Of a DNA stretch of 64,000 nucleotides, positions 23,267 through 34,256 are shown piece by piece. How positions within the stretch are numbered: the stretch's first letter is position 1; each line of letters starts with the position of its first letter. Made by a program: the position numbers and the translations under genes. The DNA is from Sergeia podlipaevii (taxonomy: Eukaryota > Euglenozoa > Kinetoplastea > Trypanosomatida > Trypanosomatidae). The stretch is taken from contig JASANZ010002267.1 in assembly GCA_030849805.1 (NCBI GenBank), forward strand, positions 62,001 through 126,000, read 5' to 3'. A model generated the notes under the pieces. That model worked only from the letters and a program-made list of their open reading frames with translations. It had not been told where the DNA came from and did not search any database.

Positions 23267-24652
23267 TCTCTCCTCCACAGCGCGTGCGTGCGCAAAAAAA
23301 AAAAAAAGCTTTAATAATCATAATAAAGTCGTGAATATATTTTCTTGTCTTTCCTTCATTCTAGAAATACTTTAAAAAAAAGAGAGTTCAATAGATAAGT
23401 GAAAATCAGAAAAAGAGAGACAAGGCGAAGCAGGGGAGAACACCTTTGTGTGAGTTTCTTTTCTCTTTAAAAAAAGAAAAAAAAAGAATGCTGAAGAGGT
23501 GCACGGTAACAAAAAAAAAAACGCCAGAAAAAAGGTAAAGCTCACCCAGTTGAGTGTTAAAGAAAGCAAAAAGAGAAAAAGTAGAAAACTAACAAAAAAA
23601 AAACCAAAAGGGGAACAAAAAACGTTTTATTGTTTTTTATTATTATTGCCCTCTCTCATATGAAATGTTAGCACGGACATGTGTAAACACACATACGCGC
23701 ACACACACACACGTACACTTACAAACACAACTATAAGATACTGCACATGCACAAAGCAGGCGCACTTTCATAAGACAGGAAAAATAACAAAAGCACACAC
23801 TTACACAAAGACATGAAAAAAAAGGAAGATTAACAGGAGCACGCACACCTTTTAAAAATCAACACTCCATTTATTTTTCTAAACAAGAGAAATATTTATT
23901 ATAATAAAAAAATATCCACTAGAAGGAACATATAAGTTTTTTTTTCCTTTTTGGATGTGTGAGGGTTCTCATAATCTTTTGCAACCTTCCAAATGCTCAC
24001 TGAGAGAACTGAAAGGAAAAGCAATACAAAGAAATTCACATATATATAAAAAAAAAATTCACTCATTCACTTACACCATAAAAATACGTTCATTTACTTT
24101 TTTTTTCCTCCCTCTCCCGTGTACAGAAAAGGAAATTATATAACTATCGACCCTGCCTCTCTCGCCAAACGTTGAAAGGCAAATATATGTATATGCACAC
24201 ACACACACTATCAACATATACAATTCACAAAAAAAAAAAAAGAATGGTGAGGATTGGCTTGTTATTGTTGATACTGACCACTAAAAAAAAAAAAAAAGGA
24301 TGGCTAACAGCACTAAAAATAAAGAAAAAATAGAGATCCTATTGGACAAATATATATATAGCGATATATAGATCAAAACAAGCCGGAAAACACAAACGTA
24401 TCATTCATCTCCATAGGGAAGAAAGAAAATTCACACACACAAAAAAAAAAAAAGAAGACCACTAAAATCATTCCTCTCTCTCTCAATTTGCAAGCATTCA
24501 AAGACAAAGAAAATGGGAGAGGGGCTTCCTAAAGAAGGGTGTATGTGTGTAGGAGTAGCCGATGTTGTTGAGCCCAGAGAGGCTCGTGGAGGCGTTGAAG
24601 TTGCCGGTAATGCTACGCTAAGTCGCCGTCGCTACTCCGCCCTTTGGTCTGG

Positions 24653-26695
24653 TCAATGTGGTTCCGCGGTACGAGCTGTAGGAGTCGGTGCAGCCGCTGT
24701 ATGGTAGTGGATGTACAGGCCATTGCTACCCTGCCTCACGCGCAGAGGACCCGCGCTGTTGATTGTGATACTGCTGCTGCTGTGGCTCATGTTATTGATA
24801 CCAAAAGATGTACTACTGCGGTTCATGCCAGTTTGACGCCCGCAAGAGCCGCCGCTGCTGCTGCTGTTACCACCATAGCTCCTGGTGTACAAGGAAGTGC
24901 GGCAACCACTTACATCCAAGGGACGGCAGCAGTAATCCTCTTCCTCACCGTTGAGGACAAAGTCAGACGCATTGCTGCTTGAGATGCTTCTGCGGCTGTG
25001 TATAGGAAGCACAAGAGGTAAGGGAGGAGGCACAATCACGGAGCTAGAGTTGCGATGCATGCCTGCGGCACGACCGTGGATCGGCACGCTTCGTGTCGTA
25101 GCTCCTTCCGGCATCATCGACGTCCGGCTAGAGCGCTTCGACGCACCGGCAGAGGTGTATGGAGAAGTGCTGCTGCCGCTGTTGTAATAGCAACCGCAGC
25201 CATTGTATCTGGCTTCCTGCTTTGTGGCCCCGCCCACCATAGCGGAAGTGTAGTACTTGTTATTTCTGAGGTAATACTGGTGATGTTTATTCGCAGGTGA
25301 TGGAACATGACCGGTGCCGCCGTTGACGTGAGTGTTATAGATAAAGCCGCTGCTGCGGTAGCTTTGAGTGGTTCTGTCGCTGATGACCTCTTCGTTGTTG
25401 TTGTAGGCATTGGCGCTCATAGAGGGATCTGCGGCGGCAGCGGCAAGCTCCTCCGCGTATGGGTTCAGAACGCTGGTCGAGTTCTCCATAGAAATGTAGG
25501 AGTGGGCACAGTAGTCATCCCGCTGAGGGGATATTTGTGACGGGTGATACGGATCATAGCTCTCCCGCTGTTGCCGTTGCTGGTGGTGGTGGTAGTGGTG
25601 GTGGTACTGTGGTAGACACTCACAGGGCTGCGTGTTGTACTGCTGTTCCTTTTGCCGTAGATCTTGCTGATGATGCTTCTGGGAAGTGACGTGGACAGAA
25701 CCCGAGGCGAAGGCTCGGCAAGAGCTCCCGCTGCCAACGGTACTGTTCATCTCTGCGGCGGTGTTTGTGTCTTTGTGCTTCTCTCCCTTGCTAGCAGCAG
25801 CGGCAGCAGCGCTGTTGATGGCGTTTTTCTCGTTTTCATTATTATTTTTATTATTGTTGCTCTTTTTCTGGCACGTGAGAAGAGCATGAGAAGAAGGTGC
25901 AACTGGATAGTCTCCCATGTAGTACACCCCAGACTCCAGCTGTGGCACTGTCCAGCGGAGGCAGCGAGCTGGCGCGCGCTTGAAGGAGCCACGAACGGAA
26001 GGATCGACATAAATGGCATGAATAAAGTTGCATCGCTCACCGCGGTTGCACATGCGGTTGTAATAATAATGCGCGCAGTGCGACAGTGGATGGCGAGACT
26101 GAGGCTGCTGCTGCTGATGCTGTTGGTGTGGCTTCATCTCAGCAGAATCATCTGTTTCGGTCACCCCGTTGCCATCCTCCTCTCCCTCAGCTTCTTCCTC
26201 CGCACCGACTTGTGCGACCGTGGCCATGTTAGCAGCAGCGTCCACCCAGTTCTTGTAGGCTATGGAGCCGCGGGTCTTCAGGATACGCTGCGAGGGAATC
26301 AGTACAGCGGGTTGCTTCATGTTGGGTAGGAGCACCTCCAGCACATCGCCAGGAGGCAGCCGCGGGTACGTGCAGCAGTCCTCATGGCGCCAGATGTAGT
26401 TCACGTGGATGGGGTGGGCCTCGAGCTCGGCACAGTCACAGTCAATATGTACGAACTTACAATTCTCACCCATCGCGCAGCTTGCGCTGTCACGTGCATG
26501 GTAGTTGCGGCATACGACAAGGCGAGTGATGTTCAGACGCGACGGAGGCAGGTGCACCACCAGGTGGGACGGCACTTCATAAATGTACTTGAACTCGCTG
26601 TCGAAGACCTCAGTAGTGGCATTGGCGGTCCAAGACTTATCAAGGCACGCCTGATCCTGCGCGTCACACGTGGAGTAGGGCTGGCTGCACTGCAT
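24653..26695 (-). CDS. CCCH zinc-finger protein, paralogue C
   Basis: A 680-aa family member. Finger 1 is C62-x10-C73-x5-C79-x3-H83 and finger 2 is C207-x8-C216-x5-C222-x3-H226 (RMCNRGERC). The N-terminal core (residues 28-117) matches paralogue A almost base for base. Finger 2 and its flanks (HPLSHCAHYY, AIYVDPSVRG, FKRAPA) instead resemble paralogue D. About 50 residues rich in Glu, Gln and His (about 151-201) separate the linker TRGSIAYKNW from finger 2. The C-terminal two thirds are low complexity with Asn, Ser, Tyr, Gly and His. It is probably an RNA-binding post-transcriptional regulator. The ATG at 26693-26695 lies only 27 codons before the shared core, so this copy has almost no unique N-terminal domain. 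Confidence 0.9.
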   Translation of the reverse strand: MQCSQPYSTCDAQDQACLDKSWTANATTEVFDSEFKYIYEVPSHLVVHLPPSRLNITRLVVCRNYHARDSASCAMGENCKFVHIDCDCAELEAHPIHVNYIWRHEDCCTYPRLPPGDVLEVLLPNMKQPAVLIPSQRILKTRGSIAYKNWVDAAANMATVAQVGAEEEAEGEEDGNGVTETDDSAEMKPHQQHQQQQPQSRHPLSHCAHYYYNRMCNRGERCNFIHAIYVDPSVRGSFKRAPARCLRWTVPQLESGVYYMGDYPVAPSSHALLTCQKKSNNNKNNNENEKNAINSAAAAAASKGEKHKDTNTAAEMNSTVGSGSSCRAFASGSVHVTSQKHHQQDLRQKEQQYNTQPCECLPQYHHHYHHHQQRQQRESYDPYHPSQISPQRDDYCAHSYISMENSTSVLNPYAEELAAAAADPSMSANAYNNNEEVISDRTTQSYRSSGFIYNTHVNGGTGHVPSPANKHHQYYLRNNKYYTSAMVGGATKQEARYNGCGCYYNSGSSTSPYTSAGASKRSSRTSMMPEGATTRSVPIHGRAAGMHRNSSSVIVPPPLPLVLPIHSRRSISSSNASDFVLNGEEEDYCCRPLDVSGCRTSLYTRSYGGNSSSSGGSCGRQTGMNRSSTSFGINNMSHSSSSITINSAGPLRVRQGSNGLYIHYHTAAAPTPTARTAEPH

Positions 26696-29600
26696 TCAAG
26701 AAAGTAGACCTGAGGGCTCGCTATCGTTGCAATGGGTGGAACTATCAGTGAAGGAAGGCGGCGTATCCCTCCCTTTGGTATGTGTATATGTATATGTGTA
26801 TGTGCTGTGTGTATGTGTGTATGCCAGTAAATGAGGGAGCGTACAAGGAAACAATCAAGATAAGCAACAGAAGTAGGTGGGGAAGAAAAAAAAAATGAAA
26901 GTTTGGCTTTAAAAAGAAAAAAATTCCTTCTGCCCCTTCACTATTTTTCTTTTCTTTCTGTTACTGTGGTATGCGGGCGAAATTCTCTCACGTGAAAGAA
27001 AAAAAAAAAAAAAAAACGTAGAGGATGGATAACAACGGCAATTACAAAAAAAAAAAATTGGGGGAAGTATTAATAATTCAAAAGGGAAAGAAATATATAT
27101 GTTTATTGCTGTAGCCTCGCACTTGCTGACTACAAAAGCTAATGTGTGGATTGGCCTGTGAGGGTAATAATGTGGCTTTAAAAGTAAATAAAATAAATAA
27201 AAAAATAGAGATCAAAACAAACAGAAAGACTAAAACTGCTAGTATTATAATTAGGTGCTTTCACTATCGATACAAAGATATATTGAAAGAGAACAAATAT
27301 AGAACAAAAAAAAACAGGAAACAGAAAATAGAGAGGAAGAAAAGAAGGAAAAAGAAAAAAGGAACGCGCAGGTTAATCAACGATAGTAAATAAAATAAAT
27401 AAATGAAAAGAAAAATAAAGATATGAGTCCTCTATAACGCTTGAACAAGAACCTTGAGGTTATTATTTTTCTCTTCGAGAGCGAATGGATTCCTTGATTA
27501 TTATTGTGCGATTTTTTTTTATTCTTGATTACGAACAGCAAAGATTGGTATTCTATGCAAAAGAAAAAGTTTGAAAAAAAAAAAAAGAGGAGTATAAAAA
27601 AGCAAAATAAAAAAAGGACAAAAACAAGCTCATAGTTCTAACGTGAAGGGAGAAGGAAGGGTCACACGTACAACACGTAACACGCGGACATAAGCGCAAC
27701 TGCTGCCCACTATCTCCATCGCTACAAAGCAGGCCTCGGCAGGGTTTCTTTTGCCTGCCAATTATATGCATTGTGTGTATGTGCGCTTGTTCGCTTTTTG
27801 GTGTTGCTTTTTTTTTTCTTTTTTGATTTGTTTCAGGTACGTTCGGCAACAGTAATAATAAATCGCATCAGTGCACACAGAAAGAGGGAGGAAAGTAGCA
27901 CACCTTTAAAATATATATATATATATATATATATCACTCATACACACGCACACGCAGCAAGGAAGATACACACAGAGATGCACACATACGTTCACTCGCT
28001 GGCTCTCACACGCACACACACACACACACGAAGAGAAGTATGGGCGGGGGTAGTTAGTTTCAAGTTATTTTTTTTTTCCACTTCTCCTTAAAATGCCCAT
28101 GTGGTATTCCCCTATTTTGTTCTTACCTCGCTTCAAGCTCACGTGAAGTTCTTCCGCATGCGGTTTGCTCCCCATTTTTTTTTCGCTCATGTTGTTGATG
28201 TTTGTATTTTTGTTCATATATATATTTATACAACACGTGTCTATGAGTGTGTGCTTGTGTGTCTTGCACCCTTACTTCTCAGTTTCCTCCGCATTCAGTT
28301 ATTCAAATCCCTGCAAAAGCACATCCCTACTAAAAAGGAATGTTTATGATAACGATCCTTCCAAGAAAAAAAAAAAAGAAGCACTCTATGAAGTCTTACC
28401 TCATTTATCATACACACGCTGTTAATCTCTTTTTTTTTTTGATTGTTTTGAATTGCTTTGTATCAAAAGGGAAAAAATAAAGAACAAGTAGCACAAAACA
28501 CAAATAGTAAGGAACCGGTTGTTGTTGTTGCTTTTTTTTTGGCGTCTACTGTCGAGCTTTGGAAAAAAAAAAAAGATACGTAAATCCGTCTGCCCTGTAC
28601 TATCCAAACGAACACGCACACGCAAACATACACATACACATACATATCCTTTGAGTGAAGCATAAACAAAAAAAAAATGTTATGCCATGGATGAAGGAAG
28701 CAGTACATCAATAATAGTAATAATAAAATCCCCTCCTCAAAAAAAAAAAAATAGATTTTTGCTTTCTACATTTCTTTGTAATTTTTTTTAAAAAAAAAAT
28801 ATATTCTTTTTGATGTCGTAAAAGAAAAAGAACGCTGATGACAGGTGACGAGAGCATTTATACTGAACAACAATAAAAAAGGGGAAAAAACAAAGGTGTC
28901 TTGTGATGCCTACGAACGAAGAAGTGAGGCACTTTTTGCTCATGGATTTTCTGTGTTGGCGACAGCAAAAAAAAAAAAATGTAGTAATAAATATGCCCTG
29001 CTCATGATATAGCGAGTAAGGGAGGGGATTTAAAAAATAATCGTAGTAACTTTGTGTGTTTAAAAAAAAAAAAAAAAAATCGCAGTACAAGCGCTGAGCA
29101 TACAAAACATCTTATAATTTATTTTCTTATATCTTTTTTTTGCTTTAAAATAATAATCATAAAAGACGGAGTAAAACAAAAAAAAAAAAAAAAAAAAAAG
29201 AAAAAGAAATGCAAAAGAAAAAAGCCTCTCATGGCACATGCCCACACGCACCTTTTGATAACACATAGCAAAAGGTCGTCACAAAATGATTAGAAAAAAA
29301 AAATGAAAAAAAAATTCTGCTATCTAAGCGACCACGTCGTCTGTAAATACACATGGTGTATTAAAAAAAAAAAATACAACAGTTGCTTTCTGAGGAAGAA
29401 AATATCAAAATGCATTTACTTATTTATTTATTTTGAGAGCCCACATCACACAGTTTGGTTTCCTTCCTTTTATGTTTGTATTGGAAAATTCTCCTTTTTT
29501 CCTTCTTTCCTTGCTTTGCTTTCTTTCTCCTAAGCGTTTGCAGCAGAAAGAACAATAGCAATAATAACAATAATAGATGAAAGGGAAAAAAAATGGGGTG

Positions 29601-29812
29601 TTGAGGCGAGACGGGTACAAACAATAACGATAGCAAAAGGTTTAAAAAAAAAAAAATAGAGAAGGAAGAGAAGGGGAGGGGGGGAACACAACATTTTGAA
29701 AAATATACGAAAAAGAAAGGGGCACCTCACCTCACCTCTCTCACTAGATCTCTACCTCTTGATGTTCTGGTTGTATCATTCCATGCACATACACACACAC
29801 AACGCTCATCCA
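26696..29812. other. 3.1-kb non-coding spacer between ZC3H-D and ZC3H-C
   Basis: AT-rich, without a credible gene. It contains a TA run (27910-27934), CA/AC tracts near 28010 and a 22-base A-run (29178-29199). Translated frames are Lys-, Phe- or His/Thr-repeat artefacts. The right end is the presumed 3' UTR of ZC3H-D and the left end the 5' flank of ZC3H-C, where no clear polypyrimidine-AG signal was found. Confidence 0.65.
27910..27934. repeat. TA dinucleotide microsatellite
   Basis: About 12 alternating TA units in the spacer between zinc-finger genes C and D. Confidence 0.9.
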
Positions 29813-32800
29813 TCACCTCATATGAGAAGAATACTCAGTCATGGAAGACGAGGGCGTCGTGGGCCACACACCAGTGTCGAGGTCCCCATAATAAGACCAG
29901 TCCACAGGTCCTGAGCTGCTGAGGCTCATGTTCATGCTCTGGCAAGGCGGCGATGATGGCGTGTTGGGCGTTCCTGGAACAAGCAGAAACATATTGCCTC
30001 CTCGCAGGCTTCCTACGCCGCCAGCAGCAGCAGCAGCACCGCCGCTGCTATTGTTAGTGCCACTTCCTGTGCTTGTGAAGCTGCTCATCATTAGTTGCTG
30101 TTGCTGCGGTGAGGGAGACTGCTGTGGCGGCTGCTGTTGTTGTTGCTGCATTGAAAGGTTAGTGAGTGGGGAGCCGAAGGTGGTGATCATTGTCATGGCG
30201 CCAGTAGGGGTCCCAGAAGCACTACCGGGGCCTCCGCCGCTGTAAGATCGCAAGTGCTGTTGAGAAAGCCCTCCTTGTTGCGGGAGTGGCTGCTGCTGTT
30301 GCTGTAGCGGTCGCTGTTGGAGTGGCACGACCTGCGAAGGAACACCGTTGATAAACATCAGCACAGGGCTTCGCAGTGGGGAGTTACAGCCGTTATTGAC
30401 AGATGCAGAAGGCGCCGTCTGGGCTGAAGCGATGTTGATCGTGTACGCTGGTTGTTGCGGTTGCTGCTGCTGAGGTACTACACCGCATACAGCATTGTGG
30501 GTGTACATGGGCATCATCATCGGACTAGTGGCGGCGTGCTGTGATGATGGAGGCTGAGGTGAAGAAGTCAAGGTGACAGCAGCAGCAACGGCAGCAGCAG
30601 CGGCGGCAGCAGCGGTGGCAGCAAGATGGCCTTCTGCTGGCTGATGCGCGCTCCCATTCTTCGCCACAATTGGTGCCACCGCCGTGGGTGCTGGCGCACG
30701 TTTGAAGTTGCCCTGAACATTCGGGTCCACGTGGATGGCATGAACAAAGTTGCATCGCTCACCGCGGTTGCACATGCGGTTAAAATAGTAGTGCGCGCAG
30801 TGCGAGAGTGGAATAACGTGATCTCGCCAACCAACGCTACCGCGCGTCATGAGGACCCTCTCTGATGCGATGAGCTCACTAGGCTGCCTCTCATTGGGCG
30901 CGAGCACAACGAGGGTGTCGCCTGGAGGCAGTCGAGGGTACGTACAGAGCTCTAGCGAGCGCCAGGCGTAGTTGACGTGGATGCTGCTACGTGTAGCATC
31001 GGTAATGTCAGCGTGAACGAACTTGCAAAGCGCTCCCTTGGTGCACGCGTCAGGGTTGTCTAGAGTAAAATTTCGACACAAGACGAGTCGTGAGACCCCA
31101 AGCGATGCGTGAGGTCTATGATGCACCTGAGAAGCAGGAATAGACAGTAAGTCGCGGAAGTCAGCGTCGTACACGTCTATAGTCCGCTCCATGTTGCTGT
31201 TGCTGTGGCGGCTGCTCTGGCGGCTGTAAGACGCGGTGGGTGTACCCGCAGGGGAGCTGGCAGTCCCAGCAGCACAGAAAGAGGGAAAAGCGGAGGCAAC
31301 AGCCGGCATCGACATTGGCTGTTGCACGTGACTCTGCGCAGGTTGCTGTGGCGTGGTGGCTCGTGTCTGCTTCACAGCGCCAGCATCCTGGCCTGCTGCC
31401 ATAGCAGAAGCAGCAGCAGGTGCGGCAGAGGTGTAGTCTACTAGGGAGGCACCCGTGACGGAAGCCATAGTGACGAAGTTGTTGCTGTTGTTCACGTTGG
31501 CACACCTGCTGCTGCTGCTGCTGCTGATTGGCGCTTCTCCCACCACCCCAGTCGTGGAGTCGCTGTCCATAGCGGCGGTGAGAGGGCTACCTTGGTTACT
31601 GTTGCTACCTTTGCTGCACGATATCCCAGCTTGTGCAGAGGTAGCGGCGTAGTGCATTGCAAAGGACTTGTAAGTGCTACCACCAGTAGGGGTGCCCGTC
31701 GGGTTCGACGTTGGGGTTGCTGCAGGGAGAGGCGGAGGAGGAAGTGGTACGGCGGCGACAGTTGTTCCTGTAACGGACGAAGACGACGCCGTAGCACCGA
31801 GAGGTCCGGTTGGAGTTGGGGAAGAGCTCAACGCCAGCGGCAGGTTGTACGACTGATCTGCGTAAGCGCGCAGGAGCGGCTCACGTTGGCCTTGTGGGGA
31901 GAAGAGATGGGCCATGTTGGCCATGCCGCTGCTGTGGGTGCTCATGAGTATGGGGGCTGGGGTCGCAGTAGCAGAGATCCCGCTTGATCCAACGCCGCTG
32001 GCACCATCATCACTGCTGGAAACTGGAGGAGGAGGCTGCTGACTGCCCAAACTACTACTATGATTATCCTCAGCCGTCGTACATGCCGTGGGAAGTATGA
32101 TAGCCGCCGTGGGAGTCTCGAATGGGCTGTTGTTGCTCGTTCCGTAGTCGACAGACACAGCGACGCTGATACCACCAAGTTGTAAGCTTGTGGTAGATGC
32201 ATTCGGTGTGCAGATTGCAGTTGCTGCCACCCCGTTGCTGCTGCCGCCCATGTTAGGCGCCATGGTACTCACGTTCGCGCTGCTGCTGCTGATAGCGCCG
32301 CCACCACCACCGCCGCCTTTTCCTGGCCTCGCACCATCACAAGAGGAAATATCACCTGCATTCCTACTGGAGCTACGCTGCTGAGAGAACTTATTCGCAA
32401 TAGCCCCAGCGAGCATTGGAGTTGTGGATGGGCTCCCATTTCTTGGAGTGCCGTTTTCAGATGCTGTGGAAGGTGTAGCGGGAGGTTTGACACTTGACGA
32501 GCCAAAATGCGACTGATACATTAGATGAGGTGTGCTCGTCCCGCTGTTGCGCGACACCGTTGCTGATGTGACCGCTGATGGTGATGATGGCGCATGCATG
32601 ATAGATCCGCCACAGCCGCCGCTACCGGGCGTGATCGTACCGCCAATATTGGCAGTATTGGCAGATGTCGTTGCTGTTGTTGTGAGCGAGACAGTTGCAA
32701 AGGAGGGCAGCGACCCCGTGGCGACTCCAGTTTGACTACTGCTGGTCCCAAAGTGAGCAGACGGCAGTGGAACTGACATCACAACGGGAAATGGCTTCGA

Positions 32801-32821
32801 GCTGCCGTCTGGAGAGGTCAT
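29813..32821 (-). CDS. CCCH zinc-finger protein, paralogue D (divergent)
   Basis: A 1002-aa protein and the most diverged copy. Fingers lie late in the chain: C582-x10-C593-x5-C599-x3-H603 and C675-x8-C684-x5-C690-x3-H694 (RMCNRGERC). The lead-in is IDVYDADFRDLLSIPASQVH rather than FDSEFKYIYEVPSHLV, but SIHVNYAWR and CTYPRLPPGD are kept. A 580-residue N-terminal Ser/Thr/Gly/Ala-rich region and a Gln/Pro/Ser-rich C-terminus are low complexity. The frame is open to 33061, but the extra 80 residues are translated poly-pyrimidine and splice-signal sequence with no protein character, so I start at MTSPDG (32821), just downstream of a strong polypyrimidine-AG signal. The role is presumably mRNA-binding regulation. 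As the outlier it may be the ancestral copy from which the others diverged, though this is not provable here. Confidence 0.88.
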   Translation of the reverse strand: MTSPDGSSKPFPVVMSVPLPSAHFGTSSSQTGVATGSLPSFATVSLTTTATTSANTANIGGTITPGSGGCGGSIMHAPSSPSAVTSATVSRNSGTSTPHLMYQSHFGSSSVKPPATPSTASENGTPRNGSPSTTPMLAGAIANKFSQQRSSSRNAGDISSCDGARPGKGGGGGGGAISSSSANVSTMAPNMGGSSNGVAATAICTPNASTTSLQLGGISVAVSVDYGTSNNSPFETPTAAIILPTACTTAEDNHSSSLGSQQPPPPVSSSDDGASGVGSSGISATATPAPILMSTHSSGMANMAHLFSPQGQREPLLRAYADQSYNLPLALSSSPTPTGPLGATASSSSVTGTTVAAVPLPPPPLPAATPTSNPTGTPTGGSTYKSFAMHYAATSAQAGISCSKGSNSNQGSPLTAAMDSDSTTGVVGEAPISSSSSSRCANVNNSNNFVTMASVTGASLVDYTSAAPAAASAMAAGQDAGAVKQTRATTPQQPAQSHVQQPMSMPAVASAFPSFCAAGTASSPAGTPTASYSRQSSRHSNSNMERTIDVYDADFRDLLSIPASQVHHRPHASLGVSRLVLCRNFTLDNPDACTKGALCKFVHADITDATRSSIHVNYAWRSLELCTYPRLPPGDTLVVLAPNERQPSELIASERVLMTRGSVGWRDHVIPLSHCAHYYFNRMCNRGERCNFVHAIHVDPNVQGNFKRAPAPTAVAPIVAKNGSAHQPAEGHLAATAAAAAAAAVAAAVTLTSSPQPPSSQHAATSPMMMPMYTHNAVCGVVPQQQQPQQPAYTINIASAQTAPSASVNNGCNSPLRSPVLMFINGVPSQVVPLQQRPLQQQQQPLPQQGGLSQQHLRSYSGGGPGSASGTPTGAMTMITTFGSPLTNLSMQQQQQQPPQQSPSPQQQQLMMSSFTSTGSGTNNSSGGAAAAAGGVGSLRGGNMFLLVPGTPNTPSSPPCQSMNMSLSSSGPVDWSYYGDLDTGVWPTTPSSSMTEYSSHMR

Positions 32822-32856
32822 TATGAGTATTCTCTCTCTCGCTCTGTATGTGTTTG

Positions 32857-32935
32857 CTTCGGTGCAATATTTTATTTTATTTTTTGTTGAGAGGGGGGGG
32901 GGTGAAAAAAAAAAAGGAATGAGGAAAGGAAAGCA
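32857..32935 (-). promoter_or_regulatory. Putative trans-splice acceptor for ZC3H-D
   Basis: The minus strand has a long C/T tract (complement of about 32888-32935, including nine or more C and eleven T). The first AG after it is at 32857-32858. This would give a 5' UTR of about 35 bases and exclude the upstream 80 codons of the open frame from the mRNA. Confidence 0.5.
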
Positions 32936-34228
32936 GAGAGAGAGACGAAAATGAGTTTGTATGTACAAGTTGCTCGCCCAAAAAAAAAAGACACACACAC
33001 ACACAAAATGAGAAAAAAGTGAGAAAACAAAAGTAAACAAAAAAAAAAAGAAATAAGTCAAGAGAAAAACACACTACTATATAGCGCCAGTAATATATCG
33101 ATTCACCGTCAATCAAAAAGATGCTGGTAAACCTTGGTGTGTGTGTTTAAAAAAAAAGGGAGCAATCACTAAAAAAAAAAAAAATACTATATCAAGCTGT
33201 ACAAGCACGGTAAGCAATCTCTAAAGCTATAAATAGAAGAAAATAAAAAAAACAGTAAGAAAGCAACCAACAAAACACACACGATGTGACACAAAGCTAA
33301 GAAAAAAGGAAGTAATAAAAAAAAAGAGAAAAAAATTTCTTTCACTGCTTCTCTTTCTTTTTTTCTCTTTGCTCTTATCGTTTTGTGTCTATATGGTTAT
33401 TCCTTCTGTACCTGTTGTTTTTTTTTTAATTCTGCACAGCCTTACAGAACCACAAAAAAACAAAAAGAATATGCCTCCCCCTTCACCCAAGCTTAATACT
33501 TGTGAGTTGTAGTAGTTGTTGCTATTGCTTCTTTTTTCCAAAAAAAAAAAAAAAAGAATCTCTTTTTGCTGCTGTGTTTATTATCCAGAGGGGAAAAGAA
33601 AGAGAAAACAAAAGAAAAAGGAAGAAGAAAGACCGAACCAGAAAGTTTCGCAGCACAGATGGAAGCAATATATATATCAATGCACAGGGTGAAATGTATT
33701 CACTTCGTGCAAAGTTGTATTTGCCTTCCTTCTCACGCTTTGCACGTTTGAATCCTCCTAGCGAAACAACAACAACAAAAAAAAAAAAACAGATCTATTT
33801 TTTTCTCCTAAACCAAGAGAGAAAGTGAAAAAGGGTAGTGAAAAAAATAAAATTAAAAAAAAAAACGTTTTGATGCCTTCACCTAATTGAAATATACTTA
33901 CACTCGGTGCAGTGCGAAGAAGAGAGAGAGAAAATATATATAAAGAGGGGAAAAAAGGTAGAGAAGAAAAAAAAAGGTGAACTGTCTCTCTGCGTGTTTA
34001 TGACTTCCTTTTGTTTTGTTTTGTTTTTTTGCTTCACAACTATATGCGCACACTGATATTTTTCCTTGTATTGCTCTTTCTCTTGCAATCGATCGTCGTA
34101 GTTGTTCTCTAAACGCAATTAAAAAGAAAAGAAAAAAAAACAGAAAGAAGAAGGGAGGTGGGAAGATGAAACTAACTACCACTTCGTTAATTTGCTTTTG
34201 TCGCGGAAAAGCTTTGTTGAGGCTCCTC

Positions 34229-34256
34229 TTCTTTCTTTCTTTCTTTCTTTCTTTCT
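34229..34256. repeat. CTTT tetranucleotide repeat
   Basis: About seven CTTT units on the plus strand in a spacer. Confidence 0.85.

Larger units (their letters stand above)
20245..24652. other. 4.4-kb non-coding spacer between ZC3H-C and ZC3H-B
   Basis: No plausible gene. The left 1.5 kb is mixed AT-rich sequence; from about 21.8 to 24.5 kb A-runs dominate the plus strand, including 21 A at about 21914-21934. G-rich clusters on the RNA strand occur at 22682-22703 and 23241-23266. A 30-base island at about 20955-20985 resembles part of the ZC3H-C coding sequence. The region nearest 24652 should be the 3' UTR of ZC3H-C. Confidence 0.65.

Noticed and set aside
25664..26329. 221-codon plus-strand frame inside ZC3H-C, with hydrophobic stretches
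   Set aside because: It is the antisense of a low-complexity coding region. Its hydrophobic runs are reverse-complemented Asn/Lys/Glu codons, and all real genes are on the minus strand.
6849..32821. Shared endings SSMR and SSHMR of zinc-finger genes A and D as a conserved C-terminal motif
   Set aside because: Only two to four residues agree in Ser-rich tails, and B and C do not share it; chance is sufficient.
32822..33061. 80-residue hydrophobic N-terminal extension of zinc-finger gene D, resembling a signal peptide
   Set aside because: It is a translation of poly-T, C-runs and CA repeats that contain the probable splice tract. The composition matches the spacer, and the normal protein starts at the ATG at 32821.
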